Shown piece by piece: positions 8,061 to 15,038 of a stretch of 20,790 bases of DNA. Location of the stretch: positions 1 to 20,790 of the forward strand of contig CALDPJ010000378.1 in the NCBI GenBank assembly GCA_937911795.1, read 5' to 3'. The notes beneath the pieces were generated by a model. It was not told where the DNA came from. It was given only the letters and a program-made list of their open reading frames with translations, and made no database searches. This DNA comes from an uncultured Flavobacteriales bacterium (GTDB lineage Bacteria; Bacteroidota; Bacteroidia; Flavobacteriales_D; SKUL01). The translations under genes and the position numbers were made by a program. The first letter of the stretch is position 1. Each line of letters starts with the position of its first letter.

Positions 8061-8090
8061 CTAAATATACTATTTAATTACCATCACCAA
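8061..8090 (-). promoter_or_regulatory. Promoter of the sensor kinase (-33 TTG / -7 TATATTTAG)
   Basis: On the minus strand, TTG (8090-8088) lies 18 nt from TATATTTAG (8069-8061), one mismatch from TAnnTTTG. The -7 element ends 18 nt before the ATG at 8042. The spacing fits the Bacteroidota consensus. Confidence 0.5.
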
Positions 8091-8178
8091 CCTCAGGTAG
8101 TCAGACGCTTGTAAAAAATGGGACTGCTACCTGTAAACTTTGAGAAGGCGTTGTATCTTGTCGGCCAGATTTGTGCAG

Positions 8179-8883
8179 ATGACCGGAAAAATATCGGGTG
8201 GCTTGTTGATGATTGCCGATGTACTAGTGTGTCTGGTGATGATCATCCTTTTTTCGGATCTGCGGGTGTCGGAAACTTCCAGGTATTGTGTCGACCGGGT
8301 AGAGGAACTTCCACAGAAAAAACTTGGAGTAGTGCTGGGCACAGCCAAGTATCGTGTTGGCGGAGGTATTAACCCGTATTATCAGTTCAGGATTGATGCC
8401 GCTGCAACTCTGTTTCATTCGGGTAAAGTCGATTTTTTGTTGATCAGCGGCGACAACGCCTTTCGTGAATACGACGAACCAACAACCATTAAAAATGATC
8501 TCACCAAATTGGGTGTTGCGGCCAACCGGATATTTCTGGATTATGCCGGCTTCAGAACGTTCGACTCTATGATTCGCTGCAAAGAAGTATTTGGAGAAAC
8601 CGACATTATTGTGGTTTCACAACAGTTTCATAACGAACGGGCGCTGTATATCGCGCACCACAATGGAATGACTGCAATTGGCTACAATGCCAGAGATGTA
8701 GGACAGTTTTACGGATTAAAAACGATGCTCCGGGAGAAACTGGCGCGCACGAAAACCTTATTGGATGTACATGTGCTGAATACTGTTCCCAGATTTTTGG
8801 GTGATAAGATTACAATTGAAATGCCGGATTCTGCAGCTGCCACAATAATCTTACCCGCAGATTCCCTGGTGACAGGAAATTAA
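8179..8883 (+). CDS. SanA/YdcF-like DUF218 membrane protein
   Basis: A 234-residue protein of the SanA type (DUF218 domain), a membrane-anchored protein that in enterobacteria affects envelope barrier function and vancomycin resistance at high temperature. A single N-terminal membrane anchor spans about residues 7-26. The domain then follows E. coli SanA closely: VVLGTAKY (51-58), NPYYQFRIDAA (65-75), LLISGDNA (87-94), YDEPTTIKNDL (98-108), FLDYAGFRTFDSMIR (119-133), QQFHNERALYIAHHNGM (148-164) and PRFLGDK (204-210). A TTG at 8140 would add 13 residues; the ATG at 8179 is preferred because E. coli-like anchors start close to the hydrophobic stretch. Its stop codon shares a TTAA with the convergent gene. 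Biochemical activity of the family is not known. Confidence 0.9.
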   Translation: MTGKISGGLLMIADVLVCLVMIILFSDLRVSETSRYCVDRVEELPQKKLGVVLGTAKYRVGGGINPYYQFRIDAAATLFHSGKVDFLLISGDNAFREYDEPTTIKNDLTKLGVAANRIFLDYAGFRTFDSMIRCKEVFGETDIIVVSQQFHNERALYIAHHNGMTAIGYNARDVGQFYGLKTMLREKLARTKTLLDVHVLNTVPRFLGDKITIEMPDSAAATIILPADSLVTGN

Positions 8884-9422
8884 GAAGCGACTTTATACTT
8901 ATCCAGAAATCCTTCCCAATTCCAGATGAAATGCTCCATGATCTCGTTCATTTTCTTCAGGAAAATGGGGTTCGGCGTGTTCAGGTTTTTGAAATATTCT
9001 TCCTGATAGTCGTTGAGGTGATATTTGTAAAATACAGCCTTGGACATGGCGTAAAGCGTGTTCTTGGAAGGGTGATTTACGCGCGCCATGATGGTTTTGT
9101 ACTTTTTCACGAGCTCGGCATATTCCATTTTTTCCATGCCGTAGATCGCAGCCATTTTTTCAATGCTGAGTTCAATAATGCGGCGGTCCTGTCCACTGGG
9201 GAAATATTTGGGAATGTAAGCGATATTTCCGGCCACAAGAATCAACAGAAACGGGTCGCTGTTTGCAGGATCTACTTTTGGAGGCAGTACAAATGACGGA
9301 TCATTCTGAATCAAAACAGCAACATCCTCAAAGCCTTTGTCTACCAGATCCACCAGTGAATTAACAAAAATGTTGGCGATTGCGTTTTCGGTGAGCTTTT
9401 TCTTGCCAAACAGTGTGAGCAT
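8880..9422 (-). CDS. Conserved hypothetical protein, 180 residues
   Basis: I do not recognise this family. The ATG at 9422 gives 180 residues; a TTG at 9452 would add ten. It has no signal peptide and no convincing membrane helix, although LLILVAGNIAYI (59-70 from the ATG) is hydrophobic. It is rich in Lys, Tyr and Phe, looks largely helical, and has a NDYQEEYFKNLNTPNP stretch near the C-terminus. Codon use and a proper -7 promoter element at 9524-9532 support it being real, as does the fully open frame between two well-defined genes. It is divergent from the DUF983 gene and tail-to-tail with the SanA gene, so context gives no functional hint. Confidence 0.8.
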   Translation of the reverse strand: MLTLFGKKKLTENAIANIFVNSLVDLVDKGFEDVAVLIQNDPSFVLPPKVDPANSDPFLLILVAGNIAYIPKYFPSGQDRRIIELSIEKMAAIYGMEKMEYAELVKKYKTIMARVNHPSKNTLYAMSKAVFYKYHLNDYQEEYFKNLNTPNPIFLKKMNEIMEHFIWNWEGFLDKYKVAS

Positions 9423-9523
9423 ATCGTGCAGTTCGGGTATTTTGAGATTCAATCAAAGTTAAGCAGAAGGCTTGGCGGTAAACGAATGGTTCGCATTCCG
9501 ATTTCCACAAAGTTATGCACGGG

Positions 9524-9532
9524 GCAAAGGTA
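9524..9532 (-). promoter_or_regulatory. -7 promoter element of the 180-residue hypothetical gene
   Basis: TACCTTTGC on the minus strand is an exact consensus -7 element. It lies about 100 nt before the ATG at 9422, giving a leader of roughly 95 nt. A second partial match (TAACTTTAG) lies just upstream. The intergenic stretch is shared with the divergent DUF983 gene. Confidence 0.55.
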
Positions 9533-9578
9533 ACTAAAGTTACACCCGAAGAGATAGAGAATAACGTAAATTAGCAGG

Positions 9579-9974
9579 ATGAAAACTCCAGGAAAATTTG
9601 TAGCCATGATGACCAATCGCTGTCCCTCGTGTCATCAGGGTCATATGTTTATGTCAAAGTCACCGTATAGTCGAAAATTCATGGAAACGAATGCCAGATG
9701 TGAGGTTTGCGGCGAGGACTTTAAGCGAGAACCCGGCTTTTACTTCGGGGCCGCCTATGTAAGCTACGCCTTAACGGTAGCGCTGTGGGTAGCGGTGGTG
9801 GTGGCGTTGTATGTCTTTGATGCCATTGGGTTAATTGACTACACTTTCTTTGATTATCCGGTGCTGACAATAGTTGTAGGCATCGTGTTGCTGATTTTTT
9901 TGCTGCCTGTGCTCTTCCGTCTCAGCCGCTCGATGTGGATACATATGTTTGTGAGTAGAAATAAAGATTTATGA
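9579..9974 (+). CDS. DUF983 family membrane protein with zinc-ribbon-like N-terminus
   Basis: A 131-residue protein of the DUF983 family. Two CxxC pairs, Cys15/Cys18 (RCPSCHQG) and Cys41/Cys44 (RCEVCGEDF), form a probable zinc ribbon. Then come the family's REPGFYFGAAYVSYAL stretch and two transmembrane helices at about 57-82 and 93-114. A basic tail follows. The family is widespread in Bacteroidota and Alphaproteobacteria and its function is unknown. The ATG at 9579 is preceded almost directly by TAAATTAGC (9567-9575), a degenerate -7 element. The product is probably an inner-membrane protein with the ribbon in the cytosol. Confidence 0.9.
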   Translation: MKTPGKFVAMMTNRCPSCHQGHMFMSKSPYSRKFMETNARCEVCGEDFKREPGFYFGAAYVSYALTVALWVAVVVALYVFDAIGLIDYTFFDYPVLTIVVGIVLLIFLLPVLFRLSRSMWIHMFVSRNKDL

Positions 9975-9980
9975 TTTTTT

Positions 9981-9996
9981 ATTCTGCTTGCAGAAT
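9981..9996. repeat. Short perfect hairpin after DUF983 gene
   Basis: ATTCTG-CTTG-CAGAAT is a 6-bp stem with a 4-nt loop in the 112-nt gap between the convergent DUF983 and glycosyltransferase genes. The T run (9975-9980) precedes rather than follows the stem on the plus strand, so it is not a typical terminator for DUF983. The rest of the gap holds nothing I can name. Confidence 0.35.
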
Positions 9997-10086
9997 TCGA
10001 TGAATTAAAGAGCAGTAGAAAGTTTAAATCTTAGTGTTATCCCGCTTTTCAGGATTTTATTAATCAGCACTCGTTGGAATGCTTTT

Positions 10087-10953
10087 TTACAGAAGCCGGT
10101 AATTTTTGTACTCTCCGATTCTCCAACCGGTGCCATCTTCAATCAGTTTTAGAAACCGATCTTTTAGCGACAGACTTTTGGCCGTTGTATCGAGTTGGAG
10201 TTTCCAGTTCAGGCGCTGTAGCCGTTCTTTCATCACTTGGGGATGTGTGCCTTCGAACTTTTTTAAAGATTCGATGCCCGAATAATCAAATACTTCGGCA
10301 TCACCGACCATTTTTTGCACTTGCTCATCGCTGTGCCACAGTTTGTTAAACTCCTGTTGTTTGGCCTGCTGATGCCGCGGATCTTTCACCCAGCCGTAGT
10401 GATGAACGGTGGCATCCACCGGCTTTACCCACAACTTTTGGCCATTCTTTCTGAAGCCCTGCGCATCCCGGTACGACCGAATGGCAGAATCGGGACGAAC
10501 CACCCGAACTTCTCTCCGGTACCATTTCCTCGAGTCGGCAACAAAATCGTAAGAGCCATAAAAGTGAAGGTAATCAAACAGCAATCCTTCCACGCGTTCA
10601 TCCTCTTTCCAACGCTCCATAGTTGTGCGGATAGCCGGCAAATATTGTTCGTGAATGACTTCATCGCCCTGGATGTAAAACGCCCAGTCGCTATCGCTTG
10701 AAATTTCAGCAAATGCTTTGTTCGTTTCTTCGGCCAATACTCGACCGCCTTCGCGCAAATTATCATCCCAGATCGTATCGATGATCTTAATTTTCGGTCC
10801 GAGGGCGGCTACCATTTCGCGGGTGTCATCTTCTGATTTTCCGACCGCAACGACCACTTCGTCGCACAAGGGTAGAATGGATCGTATGGCTTCTTCAACC
10901 GGGTAATCAAATTTCCGGGCGTTGCGGATGAACGTAAATCCGGAGACTTTCAT
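10087..10953 (-). CDS. Glycosyltransferase, family 2-like (GT-A fold)
   Basis: A 288-residue cytosolic or peripheral glycosyltransferase with an N-terminal Rossmann-like GT-A domain. It has VSGFTFIRNARKFDYPVEEA (3-22), the CDEVVVAVGKSEDDT nucleotide-sugar region (30-44), and YIQGDEVI (93-100), which fills the DXD-like position with an acidic pair. The WDDN segment at 62-65 is also acidic. The C-terminal half (about 150-288) includes HHYGWVKDPR and is rich in aromatic residues. There is no membrane anchor. Its ATG overlaps the stop of the upstream ABC exporter by one base (TGATG), so the two are translated together. A GTG one codon earlier is possible. Together they suggest surface or membrane glycolipid assembly, but donor and acceptor are unknown. 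Confidence 0.88.
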   Translation of the reverse strand: MKVSGFTFIRNARKFDYPVEEAIRSILPLCDEVVVAVGKSEDDTREMVAALGPKIKIIDTIWDDNLREGGRVLAEETNKAFAEISSDSDWAFYIQGDEVIHEQYLPAIRTTMERWKEDERVEGLLFDYLHFYGSYDFVADSRKWYRREVRVVRPDSAIRSYRDAQGFRKNGQKLWVKPVDATVHHYGWVKDPRHQQAKQQEFNKLWHSDEQVQKMVGDAEVFDYSGIESLKKFEGTHPQVMKERLQRLNWKLQLDTTAKSLSLKDRFLKLIEDGTGWRIGEYKNYRLL

Positions 10954-12779
10954 CACTGAAAACTTTGCAGTTCAATCAGTTTGTGATACACGCCTTTTTG
11001 ATCGTACAATTCCTGGTGTCGACCGCGCTCAATGATTTCGCCGTCTTTCATAACGAGGATTTCATCACAATGCTGAATGGTGCTCAAGCGGTGGGCGATA
11101 ATGATGGAAGTGCGGTTTTCCATGAGGCGGTACAATGCATCCTGAACCAGTTTTTCTGATTCGGTGTCAAGAGCTGAGGTAGCTTCATCCAGAATCAATA
11201 CCGGTGGATTTTTTAAAACAGCGCGGGCAATGCTCAGGCGCTGGCGTTGACCGCCCGATAATTTGCTGCCACCGTCACCGATATTGGTCTGGTATCCTTC
11301 GTCCAGTTGCGAGATAAATTCATGCGCATTGGCCACGCGGGCCGCACGTTCAACATCTTCTGGTGCGACGTTGTCCATTCCGAATGCAATGTTGTTGAAC
11401 GCGCTGTCGTTGAACAAGATGGCTTGTTGCGTAACGATGCCAAAAAGATTTCGTAGCGAATCGATTTTAAGATCGCGCAGGTCCAAACCGTCGATGGTAA
11501 TTCGTCCGCTGGTCGGGTCGTAAAATCTTGGTAGCAGATCCACAATCGTACTTTTTCCGGCACCCGATTCACCAACCAGAGCGATGCTTTTTCCTTTCGG
11601 AATTTCCAGGTTGATATTTTTTAATACAGCGCTTTTTCCATACGCAAATCCAACATTTTCATAGCGGATCGCCGTTTCGAAGGTGCGAATGTCATGTGCC
11701 TCTGGTTTTTCGGTAATCGTAATCGGCGCCGACATCACAAAGTCGATTCGGTCGAGGGCTGCGGCTCCTTTATTCAGGTTGGAATAGGCGCTGCTGATTG
11801 CCTGTACCGGGCGCATCACCTGAGAAAAAACAATGATGAATCCAATGAATGCACCACCGTCCAGAGCTGTTTGCGAATCCGGGCTCAGAATCAGGCGGCC
11901 TCCGTACCACACGAGGGTAACCATTACGGCAGCTCCGAGGAATTCACTCAGCGGAGAAGCTAGATCGAGTTTGCGATAGGCGCGAATCGTAAGTTCGTTG
12001 TAACGGTCGTTGCTCTCGCTGAATTTTCGCTTGATGAAGCGCTGGGCATTGAACGCTTTGATGATCTTCATTCCCGACAGCGATTCTTCGATTCCGCTTA
12101 CGAGTTCACCGAATTTCTCCTGAACCTTTACCGAGGTCCGTTTCAGGCTTTTGCTTACGCGGGAAATGACGAGCGCACTGATCGGCATAAGAACCAACGA
12201 CAACAACGTCAGCTGTGGGCTGATGAAAAATAAAGCTGCCAGCGAAATAAAAATACTCACCGGGTCGCGGAAAATAAGTTCCAGGCTGCTCATTACCGAA
12301 TAGTTCACTTCCTGAACGTCGTTCGTCAGTCGGGCGATAAAATCACCTTTGCGCTCTTCGCTGAAATAACCGATGGGAAGATCAACCACCTTGTCGAACA
12401 AATCCGCCCGTAAATCGCGTACCACTCCGTGGCGCACCGACGCGAGGAAAAACATAGCCAGATATCGGAACAGGTTTTTCAGGAAAAACAGCGCAATAAC
12501 AATGAGGCAAATGAACAGCAGCGAGTCCAGTTCTTCGTTTTCGCGCACAAAATTGCCCATCATGTAATTGAAATACTGATCGGCCCAGTCGGTGGTCAAC
12601 GAAAATTCGGGAGCTTCGTACTGCGGTTCTGTTTCGCCAAAAAGAAGACGCAGAAAAGGAATAAAGAGCAGCAACGACAACAGGTTGAAAACCACAAAGG
12701 CAATGTTGCATACAATATTGAGCAGAACATACAATTTGTAGTTCAGCGTGTATGCGATGATGTGCCTGAGTTTTCTCAT
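10953..12779 (-). CDS. MsbA-type ABC exporter (fused membrane and ATPase domains)
   Basis: A 608-residue half-transporter of the MsbA/LmrA class that flips or exports lipids or amphipathic compounds across the inner membrane as a homodimer. Residues about 1-345 are the six-helix ABC transmembrane domain; the coupling region around RKGDFIARLTNDVQEVN is typical. The ATPase domain has Walker A GESGAGKST (403-411), a Q-loop around Gln451, signature LSGGQ (507-511), Walker B VLILDE (527-532), D-loop SALD and His563 (IAHRLSTI). It sits one base after purB and is coupled to a glycosyltransferase, hinting at lipid A core or other glycolipid export. Whether this is the lipopolysaccharide flippase itself cannot be told from sequence. 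Confidence 0.94.
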   Translation of the reverse strand: MRKLRHIIAYTLNYKLYVLLNIVCNIAFVVFNLLSLLLFIPFLRLLFGETEPQYEAPEFSLTTDWADQYFNYMMGNFVRENEELDSLLFICLIVIALFFLKNLFRYLAMFFLASVRHGVVRDLRADLFDKVVDLPIGYFSEERKGDFIARLTNDVQEVNYSVMSSLELIFRDPVSIFISLAALFFISPQLTLLSLVLMPISALVISRVSKSLKRTSVKVQEKFGELVSGIEESLSGMKIIKAFNAQRFIKRKFSESNDRYNELTIRAYRKLDLASPLSEFLGAAVMVTLVWYGGRLILSPDSQTALDGGAFIGFIIVFSQVMRPVQAISSAYSNLNKGAAALDRIDFVMSAPITITEKPEAHDIRTFETAIRYENVGFAYGKSAVLKNINLEIPKGKSIALVGESGAGKSTIVDLLPRFYDPTSGRITIDGLDLRDLKIDSLRNLFGIVTQQAILFNDSAFNNIAFGMDNVAPEDVERAARVANAHEFISQLDEGYQTNIGDGGSKLSGGQRQRLSIARAVLKNPPVLILDEATSALDTESEKLVQDALYRLMENRTSIIIAHRLSTIQHCDEILVMKDGEIIERGRHQELYDQKGVYHKLIELQSFQ

Positions 12780-12780
12780 G

Positions 12781-14133
12781 CTATACCAGACTGGTGCCGG
12801 TGTAATTCTGAGGAGTTACGGCTTTTAGTTCGGCTTTCAGCTCATCCGAAATTTCAAGACTGTCAACAAACTCAGCAATCGAGTCGCGATCGATTTTCCG
12901 GTTCGTTCTGGTCAGCATTTTTAGCGCTTCGTAAGGCGCTTCATAAGCCTCACGACGCAGAATGGTTTGAATGGCTTCGGCCACCACCGCCCAGTTGTCT
13001 TCCAGATCACGATCGATTGCATCTCGGTTGATGAGCAGTTTGTTCAATCCCTTCAGCGTAGAATGCAGTGCAATCACCAGGTGCGCCATCGGTACCCCAA
13101 CATTTCGAAGAACAGTACTGTCGGTGAGATCACGCTGAAGTCTCGAAACCGGGAGTTTTGCCGCCAGGTGTTCGAACACGGCGTTTGCGAGGCCAATGTT
13201 TCCTTCTGAATTTTCGAAATCAATCGGATTCACTTTATGGGGCATGGCCGATGAACCGACTTCTCCCTCGCGAATTTGCTGTTTGAAATAATTCATTGAG
13301 ATGTACGACCACATATCGCGATCCAGGTCCATCACAATATTTCCGATGCGTTTCAGGTTGTCGAACAGAGCGGCGAGATTATCATAATGCTCAATCTGCG
13401 TAGTGGTTTTCGAACGGTGCAGTTTCAGCGTTTCGTTCACAAAATGATTCGCAAAATGCACCCAATCCAAATCCGGATAGGCCACGTGGTGTGCATTAAA
13501 ATTTCCGGTTGCTCCGCCAAATTTTGCAGAGTAGGGAATGGTTTGTAGCAGCTCCATTTGAACATGCAGCCGCTCCTGAAAAACCTTTATTTCTTTCCCG
13601 AGAATGGTCGGTGATGCGGGTTGTCCGTGCGTGCGGGCAAGCATTGGAATTTCGGCCCAGAGCAATGACAGTTCTTTGAGTTTGGTGTTCAGCTTTTCGA
13701 GCAGCGGAAGCACCACTTCAAACATCGCATCTTTAATGCTTGCCGGAACAGCCGTGTTGTTGATGTCCTGTGAAGTCAGTCCGAAATGGATGAATTCCAC
13801 AAACTGGCTAAGCTTAAGTGTTTTGAATTTTTCTTTCAGAAAGTACTCGACAGCTTTCACATCGTGATTGGTGATGGCTTCGGTATCTTTTATTTGTTGT
13901 GCATCGCTCAGGCTGAAGTCGAGATACAGATTGCGCAATTCGGGGTAAAACTTTTTGTCGAAAAACTGCAACTGAGGAAGCGGTAGTTCGCAAAGTGCGA
14001 TAAAATATTCAACCTCTACCATTACACGGTACCGGATCAGGGCCGACTCAGAAAAATATCCACCCAGTACATCGGTTGCTTTCCGGTACCTGCCGTCTAC
14101 AGGAGAAATGGCGTTCAGCGTATCCAGTTTCAT
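12781..14133 (-). CDS. purB: Adenylosuccinate lyase
   Basis: Purine biosynthesis enzyme acting twice, on SAICAR and on adenylosuccinate, releasing fumarate. The 450-residue length fits the E. coli-type PurB. Motifs: LNAISPVDGRY (6-16), HFGLTSQDINNTAVP (116-130), ARTHGQPASPT (166-176, general acid His169), and the signature GSSAMPHKVNPIDFENSEGN (293-312) with catalytic Ser294/295. RLQRDLTDSTVLRNVG (331-346) is also present. The frame is open upstream to 14220, but a consensus -7 element at 14154-14162 lies inside that extension, and family similarity begins at MKLDTLNAIS. The ATG at 14133 is therefore the start. It heads a minus-strand operon with the ABC exporter and glycosyltransferase. Confidence 0.96.
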   Translation of the reverse strand: MKLDTLNAISPVDGRYRKATDVLGGYFSESALIRYRVMVEVEYFIALCELPLPQLQFFDKKFYPELRNLYLDFSLSDAQQIKDTEAITNHDVKAVEYFLKEKFKTLKLSQFVEFIHFGLTSQDINNTAVPASIKDAMFEVVLPLLEKLNTKLKELSLLWAEIPMLARTHGQPASPTILGKEIKVFQERLHVQMELLQTIPYSAKFGGATGNFNAHHVAYPDLDWVHFANHFVNETLKLHRSKTTTQIEHYDNLAALFDNLKRIGNIVMDLDRDMWSYISMNYFKQQIREGEVGSSAMPHKVNPIDFENSEGNIGLANAVFEHLAAKLPVSRLQRDLTDSTVLRNVGVPMAHLVIALHSTLKGLNKLLINRDAIDRDLEDNWAVVAEAIQTILRREAYEAPYEALKMLTRTNRKIDRDSIAEFVDSLEISDELKAELKAVTPQNYTGTSLV

Positions 14134-14153
14134 GACTTCTTCAACATTAAACG

Positions 14154-14162
14154 GCAAAAGTA
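14154..14162 (-). promoter_or_regulatory. -7 promoter element of the purB operon
   Basis: TACTTTTGC on the minus strand, 20 nt before the PurB ATG, predicts a leader of about 14 nt. It excludes the longer in-frame reading of purB. Confidence 0.6.
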
Positions 14163-14249
14163 GGGATATTTGCGCCAACGCTGTGGTTGTTGAGAATTCT
14201 GCAGAGTGAATAGCGGGCATTGAATCGCGCTGTGTATTTTTACCCCAAT

Positions 14250-15038
14250 ATGTACAACGACATCAAATTGGGATTGAACACCTACCTCGAAGCGCTGGGT
14301 TTTATTTTTCGCCACAAATTGTGGTACTTTTTTCTCTTTCCTGTTTTGTTGTCGATTCTGGCGCTGGTGTTGCTGTTCGCGGTTAAAACAGAAATCATTG
14401 AAGCCACCAACACTTACCTGATGGAGCTGTTCAATCTCGATCACAACCAGGATGATCTGCAGGGCTGGTTCGCGAAAGTGCTTCGGTTTTTGGTGGCAGC
14501 GGTTATATGGGTAGCCACTACGCTCATATTCTGGACAATGAACAAATACATTGTGTTGATTGTCATGAGTCCGGTACTGGCAATATTGTCCGAGAGAACC
14601 GAAGCCATTCTCACCGGAAAAAGCTTTCCTTTCAACCTTACTCATTTGCTGAGCGACACCCTGAGAGGAATTACCGTGGCAGCCAGAAACCTGATCCTCG
14701 AGTTACTCTGTCTGGCGGTACTCACACTTTGTGGATTTTTACTCCCGATTATTAGTCCATTCCTTTTTGTGCTGATGTTTCTGGTGAGCGCGTATTTTTA
14801 CGGATATTCTATGTTGGATTACACGAGTGAAAGACATCGGCTTACCGTGAAGGAAGGAACGCGGTTGATTCGCAAAAACCAGATTCTTGCCGTTTCAAAC
14901 GGAGCGTTTTTCGACCTTTTGATGCGTATCCCGTTGGTTGGTATCACTTTTGCTCCCATACTTGGCTGTGTAGGTGCCACGCTTGCACTCCACCGTAAAT
15001 ACAATCTGAATAGTAATTTAAAAACTGCAATATCTTGA
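14250..15038 (+). CDS. EI24/CysZ-like membrane protein
   Basis: A 262-residue integral membrane protein of the EI24 family, which includes the CysZ sulfate transporter. Hydrophobic segments lie at about 24-45, 78-108, 147-165, 168-187 and 225-246. The segment VMSPVLAILSERTEAILTGK (105-124) matches the family's characteristic 'SPF.. LLSExVE' region. There is no cys gene nearby, so sulfate uptake is not supported by context. The frame is open from a TTG at 14220, but the ATG at 14250 begins a protein matching the family length. TATTTTTAC just upstream (14235-14243) is a weak -7 candidate. Its stop overlaps the TTG start of the next gene by 3 bases, so the two form an operon. Confidence 0.85.
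   Translation: MYNDIKLGLNTYLEALGFIFRHKLWYFFLFPVLLSILALVLLFAVKTEIIEATNTYLMELFNLDHNQDDLQGWFAKVLRFLVAAVIWVATTLIFWTMNKYIVLIVMSPVLAILSERTEAILTGKSFPFNLTHLLSDTLRGITVAARNLILELLCLAVLTLCGFLLPIISPFLFVLMFLVSAYFYGYSMLDYTSERHRLTVKEGTRLIRKNQILAVSNGAFFDLLMRIPLVGITFAPILGCVGATLALHRKYNLNSNLKTAIS

Noticed and set aside
9981..9996. ATTCTG/CAGAAT hairpin as a terminator
   Set aside because: The T run lies before the stem on the plus strand and no T run follows it on the minus strand; the stem is short. Kept only as a repeat.
12429..13031. A 200-codon plus-strand frame spanning the ABC exporter/purB junction
   Set aside because: It is antisense to two strongly conserved genes and has a low-complexity Gln/Arg/Lys-rich composition typical of a shadow frame.
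14130..14645. A 171-codon minus-strand frame opposite the EI24 gene
   Set aside because: It lacks any domain signal, overlaps the purB promoter and start, and is antisense to a clear membrane protein.
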